DNA from: Mesorhizobium sp. AR02 | Lineage (GTDB): Bacteria > Pseudomonadota > Alphaproteobacteria > Rhizobiales > Rhizobiaceae | Direction: 5' to 3' | DNA length: 64,000 nt | Assembly: GCF_024746835.1 (NCBI RefSeq) | Contig: NZ_CP080530.1 | Coordinates: 620,001-684,000 of the forward strand | Part shown: positions 56,478 to 64,000 of the stretch, in pieces | How positions within the stretch are numbered: the stretch's first letter is position 1 | How the letters are laid out: the number at the start of each line of letters is the position of its first letter | Position numbers and translations under genes: made by a program | Notes under the pieces: generated by a model | Told to the model about the DNA's origin: nothing | What the model saw: only the letters and a program-made list of their open reading frames with translations | Database searches by the model: none

Positions 56478-57172
56478 GCGCTCCTTGTCTGGATAGCGTG
56501 GAGCCAGAAGTCGGCGTCCTCATAATCTGTCGCGTCGGTGATGCGGGCCAGATCGAATGCTTCGCGCCGTTCGACGCATGTCCCGCAGCGGCCGCAATGA
56601 CGTGCGCCGCCCTTGTAGCAGGACCACGTCGCCTCGAACGGTGTGGCGTACTTAGCCCCCTCGCTGACGATGTCGGCCTTCGACATATTCACATAGGGAG
56701 CGTAAAGGCGGATATCGGCATAGCCTGCGAGCGCATGGTTTTGCATCGTCTGAAAGGCGTCGATAAAAGCGGGCCGGCAATCGGGATAGATGAAATGATC
56801 GCCGCCGTGGACGGCAGTGGCCACCGCATCCGCCTTCTGCGCGGCGGCAACCCCGAAGGCGATGGCCAGCATGATGGCGTTCCTATTCGGCACCACCGTG
56901 ATCCTCATGGAGTCTTCGGCATAGTGCCCGTCGGGTACGTCCGCATCATCGGTCAGCGCCGAGCCACTCAGGTTCCGGCCGACATCGCGGATATCGACGA
57001 TCTGGTGAGGAACACCCAGCCGCTTCGCGCAGATAGAGGCAAAGCCGAGTTCTTTTTTGTGCCTCTGGCCGTAATCGAACGAAAGCAGGCCAATGAGTTT
57101 CTGCTCGGTCGCCACCTTGTGAGCGAGCGAAACTGAGTCCAATCCGCCGGAGCAGATGACGAGGGCATTCAT
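56474..57172 (-). CDS. queC: 7-cyano-7-deazaguanine synthase
   Basis: The start at 57172 (MNALVICSGGLDSVSLAHKV) gives 232 aa with the PP-loop SGGLDS, FDYGQRH, PNRNAIMLAIA and the zinc site SCYKGGARHCGRCGTC. QueC converts CDG to preQ0. It is the first gene of queCDE. No upstream preQ1 riboswitch was recognised. PreQ0 feeds queuosine in tRNA and, in some phages and genomic islands, DNA deazaguanine modification; no dpdA-type gene is seen here. Confidence 0.94.
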   Translation of the reverse strand: MNALVICSGGLDSVSLAHKVATEQKLIGLLSFDYGQRHKKELGFASICAKRLGVPHQIVDIRDVGRNLSGSALTDDADVPDGHYAEDSMRITVVPNRNAIMLAIAFGVAAAQKADAVATAVHGGDHFIYPDCRPAFIDAFQTMQNHALAGYADIRLYAPYVNMSKADIVSEGAKYATPFEATWSCYKGGARHCGRCGTCVERREAFDLARITDATDYEDADFWLHAIQTRSA

Positions 57173-57391
57173 GGTTTGAGTCCTTGTTTTGACCGGGTAA
57201 GGCTGCGACCGGAGATTTCTCTGCGTTCCCAGTACTCCACGGAGCCGGTTTTGTGAATGGGGTGGATGCGATTGACGCGCACGTGCCCTTGCGTCGGTTT
57301 CCCAACATGAATTGCACACGATTTGTCGCGCATCTTCGACCGCTGGCGGCTGGGGCCGTCACTGCGTATAGGCGGATAGACGATACAGAAA

Positions 57392-57910
57392 TCAGCCCGA
57401 GGTGGTCTCCTCGATCTGCTGCTTGATCTGGGCAACGCGGCCCTGGATCTCGGCCTTCTTGCCGGCACCGTCGACGATGGTGGTGTTCTCCTTGGAGATC
57501 GACACCTTCTTGGCGCGGCCGAGCATGTTGAGGCCAACGTTCTCGAGCTTGATGCCGAGGTCTTCCGAGATGACCTGGCCACCGGTGAGGATGGCGATGT
57601 CTTCCAGCATGGCCTTGCGGCGATCACCCAAGCCCGGTGCCTTGACGGCGGCGATCTTCAGGCCGCCACGCAGCTTGTTGACGACCAGCGTGGCCAGGGC
57701 CTCGCCTTCGACGTCTTCCGAGATGATCAGCAGCGGCTTCGAGGTCTGCACGACGGCTTCGAGAACCGGCAGCATGGCCTGGAGGTTGGAGAGCTTCTTC
57801 TCGTGCAGGAGGATGTAGACGTCCTCGAGTTCGGCAACCATCTTGTCGGCGTTGGTGACGAAGTAGGGCGACTGGTACCCGCGGTCGAACTGCATGCCTT
57901 CGACGACTTC
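57392..57910 (-). pseudogene. groEL: GroEL internal fragment
   Basis: The fragment spans [60 protein letters not shown] and [18 protein letters not shown], i.e. the apical and part of the intermediate domain of GroEL, and is cut at both ends. Extra chaperonin copies are common in rhizobia. This one cannot make a functional protein. Confidence 0.9.
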
Positions 57911-57940
57911 CTGTTTTAGCGGTAAAGATGGAGAGCTAGG

Positions 57941-58189
57941 ATGACCAGCTTTACGCTAACCGACCTCGGCAATAAATCCGGCGAGGTGGTCGAGGCGGCA
58001 TACCGAGGGCCTGTCGAGATCACAAAGCGCGGTAAGCGCAAATTTGTGCTCCTGACCGCTGAACAGTTCGATCGATTGTCGGGACGAAGCGCACAGCGGG
58101 CGTATCGTGTCGAAGACCTCAGGGGAGCCGAGCGTGACGAAATTCTCGCTGGCCTGGACGCCGTCACCTTGAGGGACAGTGGAGAATGA
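57941..58189 (+). CDS. Phd/YefM-type antitoxin
   Basis: The 82-residue protein ([40 protein letters not shown]) has the Phd/YefM fold with the [10 protein letters not shown] strand. Its stop overlaps the next ATG by 4 bp (ATGA), as in TA operons. It would repress the operon and neutralise the partner. Confidence 0.8.
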   Translation: MTSFTLTDLGNKSGEVVEAAYRGPVEITKRGKRKFVLLTAEQFDRLSGRSAQRAYRVEDLRGAERDEILAGLDAVTLRDSGE

Positions 58190-58592
58190 CCGAGCCTGAA
58201 CACGGCCACGTCATTCTCTATTCCTACTTGTGGGCGCGCGAATTCGATGCGGTGAAGAGGGGGGCCGAAAGGCTCGGCCGACTTGCGTGAAGGTAATCGT
58301 CGCAGGCAAGGATGGCCGCACGCGGCCTCTGCTTTTTCCCATCACGAGTAAGGCTCCGGGACCTGACCGGCGTTGCGTCGAGATCCCGGAGACTGAGGCG
58401 AAGAGGGCAAAACTCTATACGCCGGCCTGGGTCATCGTGGGCGAATTCAATGTCGATGACCTCGCGACCTCATGGGCTTTGGAGTCCATCGTTCCGGTAG
58501 GCCAGTTCACGCGACGTTTCATGGCGAAGGTTGCTGCTGAGGCCGCGGCGGCCATTCGGGCCAAAAACATTCGCAGCATACTGCGGCAATAA
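58186..58592 (+). pseudogene. Toxin partner (PemK/MazF-like), frameshifted
   Basis: The ATG overlaps the antitoxin stop and the first frame gives HVILYSYLWAREFDAVKRGA before a premature stop. From about 58250 the frame GEEGGRKARPTCVKVIVAGK, RPLLFPITSKAPGPDRRCVE and KLYTPAWVIVGEFNVDDLA continues to 58592 after a one-base shift. The ARPTCV...PITSK pattern resembles PemK/MazF growth inhibitors. With the shift, only a short product would be made. The family is moderately certain. Confidence 0.6.
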
Positions 58593-58599
58593 TCATCGT

Positions 58600-59144
58600 G
58601 TTGCTTATGAAATCCAGCACGTCCCTCACTTGATCAGTACCGACGATGGGCGTGCAGTATTACTCCGGTCGCCTTTCCAGACTCCACATCGATGCCTACA
58701 AGGACCTGGATACGCGGCTTCGGCAGCTTCCTTCACCGCCAATCCTAGGCGACAACGCTATCGGCGGTCAGCCCGATCATGGTGTTCCCTGGATGGGGTT
58801 CTTTCTGCGGACGCCACTATCCCGGCGCCATCGTCGGGACAGGAAGAACGGTTCGTCGCCTAGACCTTCATGAAGCCGGCGTAAGTCAGCTGCAAACGCC
58901 GCAGGCATGAATCCGCGAGGTTTCGTGCCGAGTGACGTGGCTCCTGTGCAGAGCCCATTTCCCGCTCTTTCGGCTTAATTCCCTTGTTCCAGCCCGGACC
59001 TTGCCGATCAACCCGCTGCGGGGTCGGACTACGCAAAGCGTGCCGTCGCTCATGGCTTCGCCATCGCGATGATCGCGGTCCCGGCTGGACCCGACGGGCG
59101 CCTGTCGAGCGGGGAATGGTCCCCGCGACCAAGGAGCCAAACAA
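58600..59144. other. Unassigned stretch between the TA pair and the conjugative-element genes
   Basis: One frame, 58646-58873 (+, 75 aa, GVQYYSGRLSRLHIDAYKDL), is unrecognised. The remainder contains GC-rich inverted repeats ahead of 59145, a likely promoter/leader region. No clear gene is supported. Confidence 0.3.
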
Positions 59145-59333
59145 ATGTCGCACGAACTCAGCCTCGCTCAGAGCCACGCCTGGAACCTCGCTCGAATCCT
59201 GATGACGCCGGTCATCCTGTTCAAGGTCGATGACAACGAATACGGCGTCCTTCCTGCCGAAGACCTCGACGGCGACGAAGTCGACGCGATCGCCGAATAC
59301 TGCCCATACACAGGAGGTCGGCCGGTTCATTGA
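59145..59333 (+). CDS. Small conserved-looking acidic protein, 62 aa
   Basis: The frame MSHELSLAQSHAWNLARILM followed by VILFKVDDNEYGVLPAEDLD is protein-like, has an AAGGAG-type site about 8 bases upstream and lies directly before the toprim gene in a rhizobial conjugative-element gene run. Its function is unknown. Confidence 0.6.
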   Translation: MSHELSLAQSHAWNLARILMTPVILFKVDDNEYGVLPAEDLDGDEVDAIAEYCPYTGGRPVH

Positions 59334-59514
59334 ACCGGCCCTCTATGCCACGGCGTGCCGCTTGCGAGCGGCAGGCCGCAAGGGAGGCTGCGCCGCGGCG
59401 GAAGCCGCGCCCTTGCGCCCTTTGCTCTTCGCGGCGGTCGCGGAGTGTTCCGCGAATTGTGTGGAAGAGATAGACTTGGAGAAAGGCCGGCCGGAAGGCT
59501 GCCGGGAGAGAAGA

Positions 59515-60414
59515 ATGGAAAAGGCTGATATAGAAGAGCTGCGCGGCCGGGTCGGCTGTGCGGCCGTGCTGGAGACGGGCGGCTTCGCGGTCGACCTCAA
59601 GGAAAGCACCCGCAAGGCGGTCAAATACCGCCGTGGCGACGATATCATCATCGTCATCCATGACGGCAAGGGATGGTTCGACCCGTTGTCGGATGCAAAG
59701 GGCGATGTCTATTCGCTGGTGCAGCATCTGGACGGCGGCGATTTCCTGGAAGCCTTCGTGCAGGTAGCATCTCTTGTGGGATTCGTGCCGAGCGAGCCCG
59801 AATGGAAACGGCAGTCCCGCGAGACCGAACCCGACCAGTCCGTCCCGCAACGATGGGCGGCGCGACGCAAGCCGTGGCGCGGGTCGGCGACCTGGCGCTA
59901 TCTGCGCGATGAGCGGCAAATTCCCGAACAGGTCATCCGAACCGCGATCGGTCAGAACGTTCTGAGGGAAGGCCCGCGCGGCAGCATGTGGGCCGCCCAC
60001 AGCGACTTGGCCGATATCGTCACCGGCTGGGAGGAGCGCGGCCCGCAATGGCGTGGTTTTGCGGCCGGAGGCGGCAAGGTGTTGTTCCGGTTGGGGACGG
60101 TGGCAGCCACCCGCATCTGCGTCACCGAAGCGGCGATCGACGCCATGAGCCTGGCCGCGATCGAACGGATCCGGCGCGACACGCTGTATGCCAGCACCGG
60201 CGGCGGCTGGTCGCCGGCGACGGACGCCGGTCTTCGCCTGTTGGCGGGGAGGCCGAACACGCGGCTTGTAGCGGCCACCGACGCCAACCCGCAGGGCGAG
60301 GCATTCGTCTCGAGGCTGCGTGAGCTTGCCGGCGAGGTCGCCTGCGACTTTGAGCGGCTGAAGCCGCTGGCCGAAGACTGGAACGCGATGTTGCAGGACG
60401 CTGCATCCGCCTGA
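59515..60414 (+). CDS. DUF3991/toprim domain protein of conjugative elements
   Basis: The start at 59515 (MEKADIEELRGRVGCAAVLE) gives 299 aa. The N-terminal half has a zinc-free DUF3991-like domain (KYRRGDDIIIVIHDGKGWFD, GDVYSLVQHLDGGDFLEA). The C-terminal half is toprim-like, with VTEAAIDAMSLAAIE (the E), LVAATDANPQGEAF (DxD-like TDAN) and ACDFERLKPLAEDWNAML. Such proteins are found on rhizobial plasmids and ICEs and are thought to be primase- or nuclease-like. It is intact. Confidence 0.8.
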   Translation: MEKADIEELRGRVGCAAVLETGGFAVDLKESTRKAVKYRRGDDIIIVIHDGKGWFDPLSDAKGDVYSLVQHLDGGDFLEAFVQVASLVGFVPSEPEWKRQSRETEPDQSVPQRWAARRKPWRGSATWRYLRDERQIPEQVIRTAIGQNVLREGPRGSMWAAHSDLADIVTGWEERGPQWRGFAAGGGKVLFRLGTVAATRICVTEAAIDAMSLAAIERIRRDTLYASTGGGWSPATDAGLRLLAGRPNTRLVAATDANPQGEAFVSRLRELAGEVACDFERLKPLAEDWNAMLQDAASA

Positions 60415-60747
60415 CGATGCCGATCACTCAACCGCCGCCGCAGGCTTGAGGATCGCCGGCCCGGCTTTGCCATGGTCATGTCAACTCGAAAGGGTGCGCC
60501 CGCGCGGGCATGACAGCCGGTTCGCACCGCCAAATTGGGGAGGGCAAGAAGGGAGAAAGGGAGGGGAAACCCGGCTGCCGCATGCCCGCCGGTCGCGTGC
60601 AAGGGTGAAGCTTCGCCCGGCTGCGCCGGCCCTTGACCCGCCCGGACGGAGAGGCGGCCGCAGGGGAGGGGTCATGAAGGGCTGAAGATGATGGGCATCC
60701 ACGAGGGTGCTGCGCGCTCAGCCCGACGAGGCTGAAGGAGCCCGCCG
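60415..60747. other. Gene-free leader ahead of the DUF1419-like gene
   Basis: No gene is supported. The stretch contains GC-rich repeats (gaaggg, ggaggg) and ends with GAAGGAGCCCGCCG before the ATG at 60748, a strong ribosome site. Confidence 0.4.
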
Positions 60748-61353
60748 ATGAACCCCTTTTCTCCCATCCGTAAAGTCTACCAGGGCATTGCCGACCGCCG
60801 GCAGATGTTCCGTTTATTCGACCGCCATGCACAGCGCCCGAACCGTGATCACGTCGATGCCGGATCTCTTTATAGCGGGGAGTGGTTTGGAGTAGGCCGC
60901 GTCGAGCACGACTACATGCTGGAGATCCTGCCACCGCTCTGGATGCGAGGCGATATGTTCGCGCTACGCGAGTTCCTTGCCGACAGCATCACCAGCGTCT
61001 TCTACACGCTGCGCATCGACGGCAGAACGCGTTACTATCATGCCTATTGCGACCTGAATGTCGCGCAATCGCCTGCCGAAATGCGCGATGCCATCGTCGA
61101 GCGCGAGTCCTGGCCGGTGAAGGCGATGACGCGCGAAGAGCGGCTGGAGCATATCTGGAGCGCCACGGACGACGATTACCGTGGCTATGCCGGGGACCGC
61201 TGGCTGCCGGAGCATCGCGGTAAGCGCACGGTGCTCTGTTATGGCGGCCGGCAGGGCACCATGCTGAAGCTGCTCGACGAGCTGACTGATGATGAGATCG
61301 CGGCCAAGCTGCCGGTGCATCTGCGCCATCTCCCGATCCAGGCGGCGGCGTGA
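60748..61353 (+). CDS. DUF1419-like protein
   Basis: The 201-residue protein (MNPFSPIRKVYQGIADRRQM, HDYMLEILPPLWMRGDMFAL, ITSVFYTLRIDGRTRYYHAY) matches the DUF1419 pattern seen on rhizobial plasmids and ICEs. It has a strong ribosome site (GGAG). The function is unknown. Downstream is a DUF3085-like gene with 9 bp between them. Confidence 0.75.
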   Translation: MNPFSPIRKVYQGIADRRQMFRLFDRHAQRPNRDHVDAGSLYSGEWFGVGRVEHDYMLEILPPLWMRGDMFALREFLADSITSVFYTLRIDGRTRYYHAYCDLNVAQSPAEMRDAIVERESWPVKAMTREERLEHIWSATDDDYRGYAGDRWLPEHRGKRTVLCYGGRQGTMLKLLDELTDDEIAAKLPVHLRHLPIQAAA

Positions 61354-61362
61354 GGTGGGGCG

Positions 61363-61761
61363 ATGTTCACTTTTCCCATTCTTGCAGTTCGCAAGGTGAT
61401 CGATCGCGGCATTGCCGATGCCGCCGCCAATGGCGGCTTCCGCAATCCTTACTATGGGACGAAGCCTGGCGAGGGCGAGCGGCCCGGCCTCTGGCTCGTC
61501 GGCGACGAGGGTGTCTACCTATTGTCCAACGGCAAACTCGCCGAGGGCGCCCGCGCGCTCGTCGTCTATTCGGAACAATGCCACCCTGTCGGCAATCCCG
61601 ACTGGTGGGACTACAAGCGCCGGCATTTCGGCGGCGATGACGGCATCGAATTCATCGAGGCCGACCGGCTGACCCCGCTCTTCGACCGGAATTTTCGCGC
61701 AACGCACCTCAACGTGCAGCTCAGCGAGAGCGACATCTCCCTCTCGCTGATTAGCCGCTGA
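61363..61761 (+). CDS. DUF3085-like protein
   Basis: The 132-residue protein (MFTFPILAVRKVIDRGIADA, NGGFRNPYYGTKPGEGERPG, GLWLVGDEGVYLLSNGKLAE, ALVVYSEQCHP) resembles DUF3085 proteins that accompany DUF1419 genes. Function unknown. Confidence 0.7.
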   Translation: MFTFPILAVRKVIDRGIADAAANGGFRNPYYGTKPGEGERPGLWLVGDEGVYLLSNGKLAEGARALVVYSEQCHPVGNPDWWDYKRRHFGGDDGIEFIEADRLTPLFDRNFRATHLNVQLSESDISLSLISR

Positions 61762-61844
61762 TCCCTCCAACCCGTGCCGCCGGTCCTCCGGCCGATCCGC
61801 TCGGTCGGAGGTTTGCGCGCGGCTTCTCGCAAGGAACTATCTCA

Positions 61845-64000
61845 ATGTCCAACGACGACCCCTTCACGCTCGATCTCTTCGGAAATACTGCACTCTCGTC
61901 AGGCCTCGGTCTTGGCGTCACCGCCTTCGGCGACGATCCTTCGCCGGCTCCTGTCGAACCAGAGCCGAAGACCGGTCCCCAAACTGCTCCCGGTTTCCCA
62001 CGGGTAGACACATGTGCGGCTCGAGGGGAGAACTTCTTTCTCGTAAGCGACCGTGGGCTGGCCCGTGGCTGGAAACAACGCGCCCGCGACAATCTCGCTG
62101 CGATCCGTCTCGCTGCCGATATCGAGGCAGCGGATCGTCCCGCGACAGTGGAAGAACAGGCTCGGCTGATCCGGTTCACCGGCTTCGGTGCATCCGACCT
62201 TGCAAATGCCGTGTTCCGCCGCCCGGGCGAGAACGGGTTCCGGAAGGGCTGGGACGAAATAGGATTGGAGCTGCAGGATGCGGTGACGGGCCAGGAATAT
62301 GTTTCGCTCGGGCGCTGCACGCAGTACGCGCATTTTACGCCGGAGTTCGTCATTCGGGCAATCTGGGCGGGATTGCAGCGTCTCGGCTGGCGCGGGGGCC
62401 GTGTGCTCGAGCCCGGCATTGGCACGGGCCTGTTCCCGGCGCTGATGCCCGAAGACCGACGGAGCGTGAGCCATGTCACCGGTGTCGAGATCGATCCCGT
62501 CACGGCGCGCATTGCCAGGCTGGTGCAGCCTCGTGCCCGTATCGTGAATGGTGATTTCTTGTGCACCGACCTGCCTGCACATTTCGATCTTGCGATCGGC
62601 AATCCGCCGTTTTCGGATCGAACCGTGCGCTCCGATCGGGCGTATCGGTCGATGGGATTGCGGCTGCATGACTACTTCATTGCCCGGTCGGTCGATCTGC
62701 TGAAGCCAGGGGCTCTTGCCGCCTTCGTCACCAGTTCGGGCACGATGGACAAGGCAGACAGCACCGCGCGCCAACACATTGCGAAAACGGCTGACCTGAT
62801 TGCCGCCATGCGCTTGCCCGAAGGCAGTTTCCGAACGGACGCCGGCACGGACGTCGTGGTCGACATCCTCTTTTTCCGCAAGCGCAAGGTCACCGAGCCC
62901 GAAGGTGATCTGTCCTGGCTCGACATCGAGGAAGTCCGCCAGGCGACGCAGGATGAAGGCGCCATCCGCGTCAACCGCTGGTTCGCGCGCCACCCGGATT
63001 TCGTGCTCGGCACGCATGCCACGATCTCGGGGCCTTACGGCGAGGCCTATTCCTGCCTGCCCCATCCCGGTGTCGATCTGGAGCGGGCGCTCACCGCAGC
63101 GATCTCCCTCCTTCCGGAAGAAATTTATGACGGCGAGCCGGACGAAATTGATCATGACGCCGAGCCCAGTGCCGATATCGTCGATGCCCTGCCGGCAGGC
63201 GCCGGCGTGCGCGAGGGCAGTTTCTTCGTCGCGAAAAACACGGCCCTCGTCCAGATGATCGATGGCGCTGCTGTAACCATCACCGTGCGCAAGGGTAGGG
63301 CGAGCGAAGGCGTGCCGGAAAAGCACGCGCGCATCCTCCGCAAATTGATCCCCATCCGTGATGCCGTGCGTGAAGTCCTGAAGGGCCAGGAGTTCGATCG
63401 GCCCTGGAAGCCGGCCCAAGTCAGGCTGCGCATCGCCTGGTCGAATTTTGTGCGCGACTTCGGCCCGATCAACACGACCGTCGTTTCCACCAGCGAGGAC
63501 GCCGAGACCGGTGAGGTCCGCGAAGTGCATCGCCGGCCGAACCTGCAGCCCTTCCTCGACGATCCCGATTGCTGGCTGGTCGCCTCCATCGAAGACTACG
63601 ATCTCGAAACCAACACCGCCCAGCCGGGTCCGATTTTCACCGAGCGCGTCATCGCGCCGCCCGCGGCACCCATCATCACAAGTGCCGCCGATGCGCTTGC
63701 CGTCGTGCTCAACGAACGCGGCCATGTTGACATCGATCACATCGCCGAGCTGCTGCATGAGGATGTCGATGACGTCGTTGGCGAACTCGGCGACGCCATC
63801 TACCGCGATCCGGAGACCGGTTCCTGGCCAACGGCCGACGCCTATCTCTCCGGTCAGGTCCGCGACAAGCTCAAGGCCGCAAAAGCCGCTGCCGCACTCG
63901 ACCCCGTCTTCGAGCGCAATGTCCGTGCCCTGGTCGAGGTTCAGCCGGCCGATCTTCGGCCTTCCGATATTACCGCCCGTCTTGGCGCACCATGGATCCC
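61845..64000 (+). CDS. Giant methylase/helicase of rhizobial conjugative elements (N-terminal part)
   Basis: The frame is open from ATG 61845 (MSNDDPFTLDLFGNTALSSG) to the right edge, over 700 residues. It has a DNA-methylase-like domain: VLEPGIGTGLFPALMP (SAM motif I), TGVEIDPVTARIARL, and DLAIGNPPFSDRTVRS (NPPF catalytic motif). It continues with FVTSSGTMDKADSTARQHIA and AAMRLPEGSFRTDAGTDVVV. These belong to very long ICE/plasmid proteins that combine an N6-adenine methylase with a helicase. The rest is outside the window. It starts 83 bases after the DUF3085-like gene. Confidence 0.85.
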   Translation, partial: MSNDDPFTLDLFGNTALSSGLGLGVTAFGDDPSPAPVEPEPKTGPQTAPGFPRVDTCAARGENFFLVSDRGLARGWKQRARDNLAAIRLAADIEAADRPATVEEQARLIRFTGFGASDLANAVFRRPGENGFRKGWDEIGLELQDAVTGQEYVSLGRCTQYAHFTPEFVIRAIWAGLQRLGWRGGRVLEPGIGTGLFPALMPEDRRSVSHVTGVEIDPVTARIARLVQPRARIVNGDFLCTDLPAHFDLAIGNPPFSDRTVRSDRAYRSMGLRLHDYFIARSVDLLKPGALAAFVTSSGTMDKADSTARQHIAKTADLIAAMRLPEGSFRTDAGTDVVVDILFFRKRKVTEPEGDLSWLDIEEVRQATQDEGAIRVNRWFARHPDFVLGTHATISGPYGEAYSCLPHPGVDLERALTAAISLLPEEIYDGEPDEIDHDAEPSADIVDALPAGAGVREGSFFVAKNTALVQMIDGAAVTITVRKGRASEGVPEKHARILRKLIPIRDAVREVLKGQEFDRPWKPAQVRLRIAWSNFVRDFGPINTTVVSTSEDAETGEVREVHRRPNLQPFLDDPDCWLVASIEDYDLETNTAQPGPIFTERVIAPPAAPIITSAADALAVVLNERGHVDIDHIAELLHEDVDDVVGELGDAIYRDPETGSWPTADAYLSGQVRDKLKAAKAAAALDPVFERNVRALVEVQPADLRPSDITARLGAPWI

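Noticed and set aside
61899-63758. 619-residue minus-strand frame
   Set aside because: Antisense to the methylase/helicase gene, whose NPPF and SAM motifs are clear.

Overview
The window looks like accessory (symbiosis-island or symbiotic-plasmid) DNA of a rhizobium, most probably Mesorhizobium or a close relative. The evidence is a nodD gene, a vestigial nifH start with NifA/sigma-54 style promoter elements, a second NifA/sigma-54 style promoter upstream of a prolyl oligopeptidase gene, a TPP-riboswitch-led thiamine operon, and at the right edge a run of genes typical of rhizobial conjugative elements (toprim/DUF3991-like, DUF1419-like, DUF3085-like, giant methylase/helicase). GC content is high throughout. 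Taxonomy is inference from protein resemblance; no search was run.

Layout. 1-3.6 kb: partial aldose epimerase, cysQ and a hipBA pair whose hipA 3' end runs into an insertion sequence. 3.6-7.7 kb: IS5-, IS66- and IS6-family elements and fragments surrounding nodD. 7.8-10.4 kb: a phenolic acid decarboxylase/esterase operon with a divergent LysR gene. 10.5-14.9 kb: mostly wreckage (IS6 transposase, cytochrome c peroxidase, ABC ATPase, GntR, response regulator, Spy-like and nifH remnants) around an intact Bax-inhibitor-1 gene. 15.2-17.5 kb: prolyl oligopeptidase. 17.8-20.8 kb: a second full IS5-family copy and an IS1634-family element.

20.9-42.9 kb is a defence-like region that has been heavily hit by mobile elements. 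An AAA_13-type ATPase gene is broken by an IS66-family element (perfect 8-bp target duplication), and that IS66 is itself split by a serine-recombinase element. Next come an intact SbcD/SbcC-like pair (YhaO/YhaN type) and an AbiE system with twin palindromic operators. The AbiEii toxin gene is interrupted by a group II intron. The intron carries an IS5-family element that carries an ISBst12-type IS66, and the intron's reverse-transcriptase gene is split by another serine-recombinase element with long terminal inverted repeats. Removing the intron at GTGCG...TTTTAC restores the toxin reading frame exactly.

43-48.9 kb: IS630-family transposase, an IS91-family transposase with its tyrosine recombinase, and a second group II intron with an intact reverse transcriptase. 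49-55.3 kb: a pmtA remnant and the thiC-thiO(fused)-thiS-thiG-thiE-thiD operon behind a TPP riboswitch. 55.4-57.2 kb: queC-queD-queE with 4-bp overlaps. 57.4-58.6 kb: a groEL fragment and a toxin-antitoxin pair with a frameshifted toxin. 59.1-64 kb: conserved conjugative-element genes running off the window.

Functionally, the window combines symbiotic signalling (nodD), metabolism of plant phenolics (padC cluster), vitamin and deazaguanine synthesis, several toxin-antitoxin or defence modules, and an unusual number of nested insertions. The nested insertions, and in particular two serine-recombinase elements that both sit inside catalytic genes of other mobile elements, are the most unusual feature.
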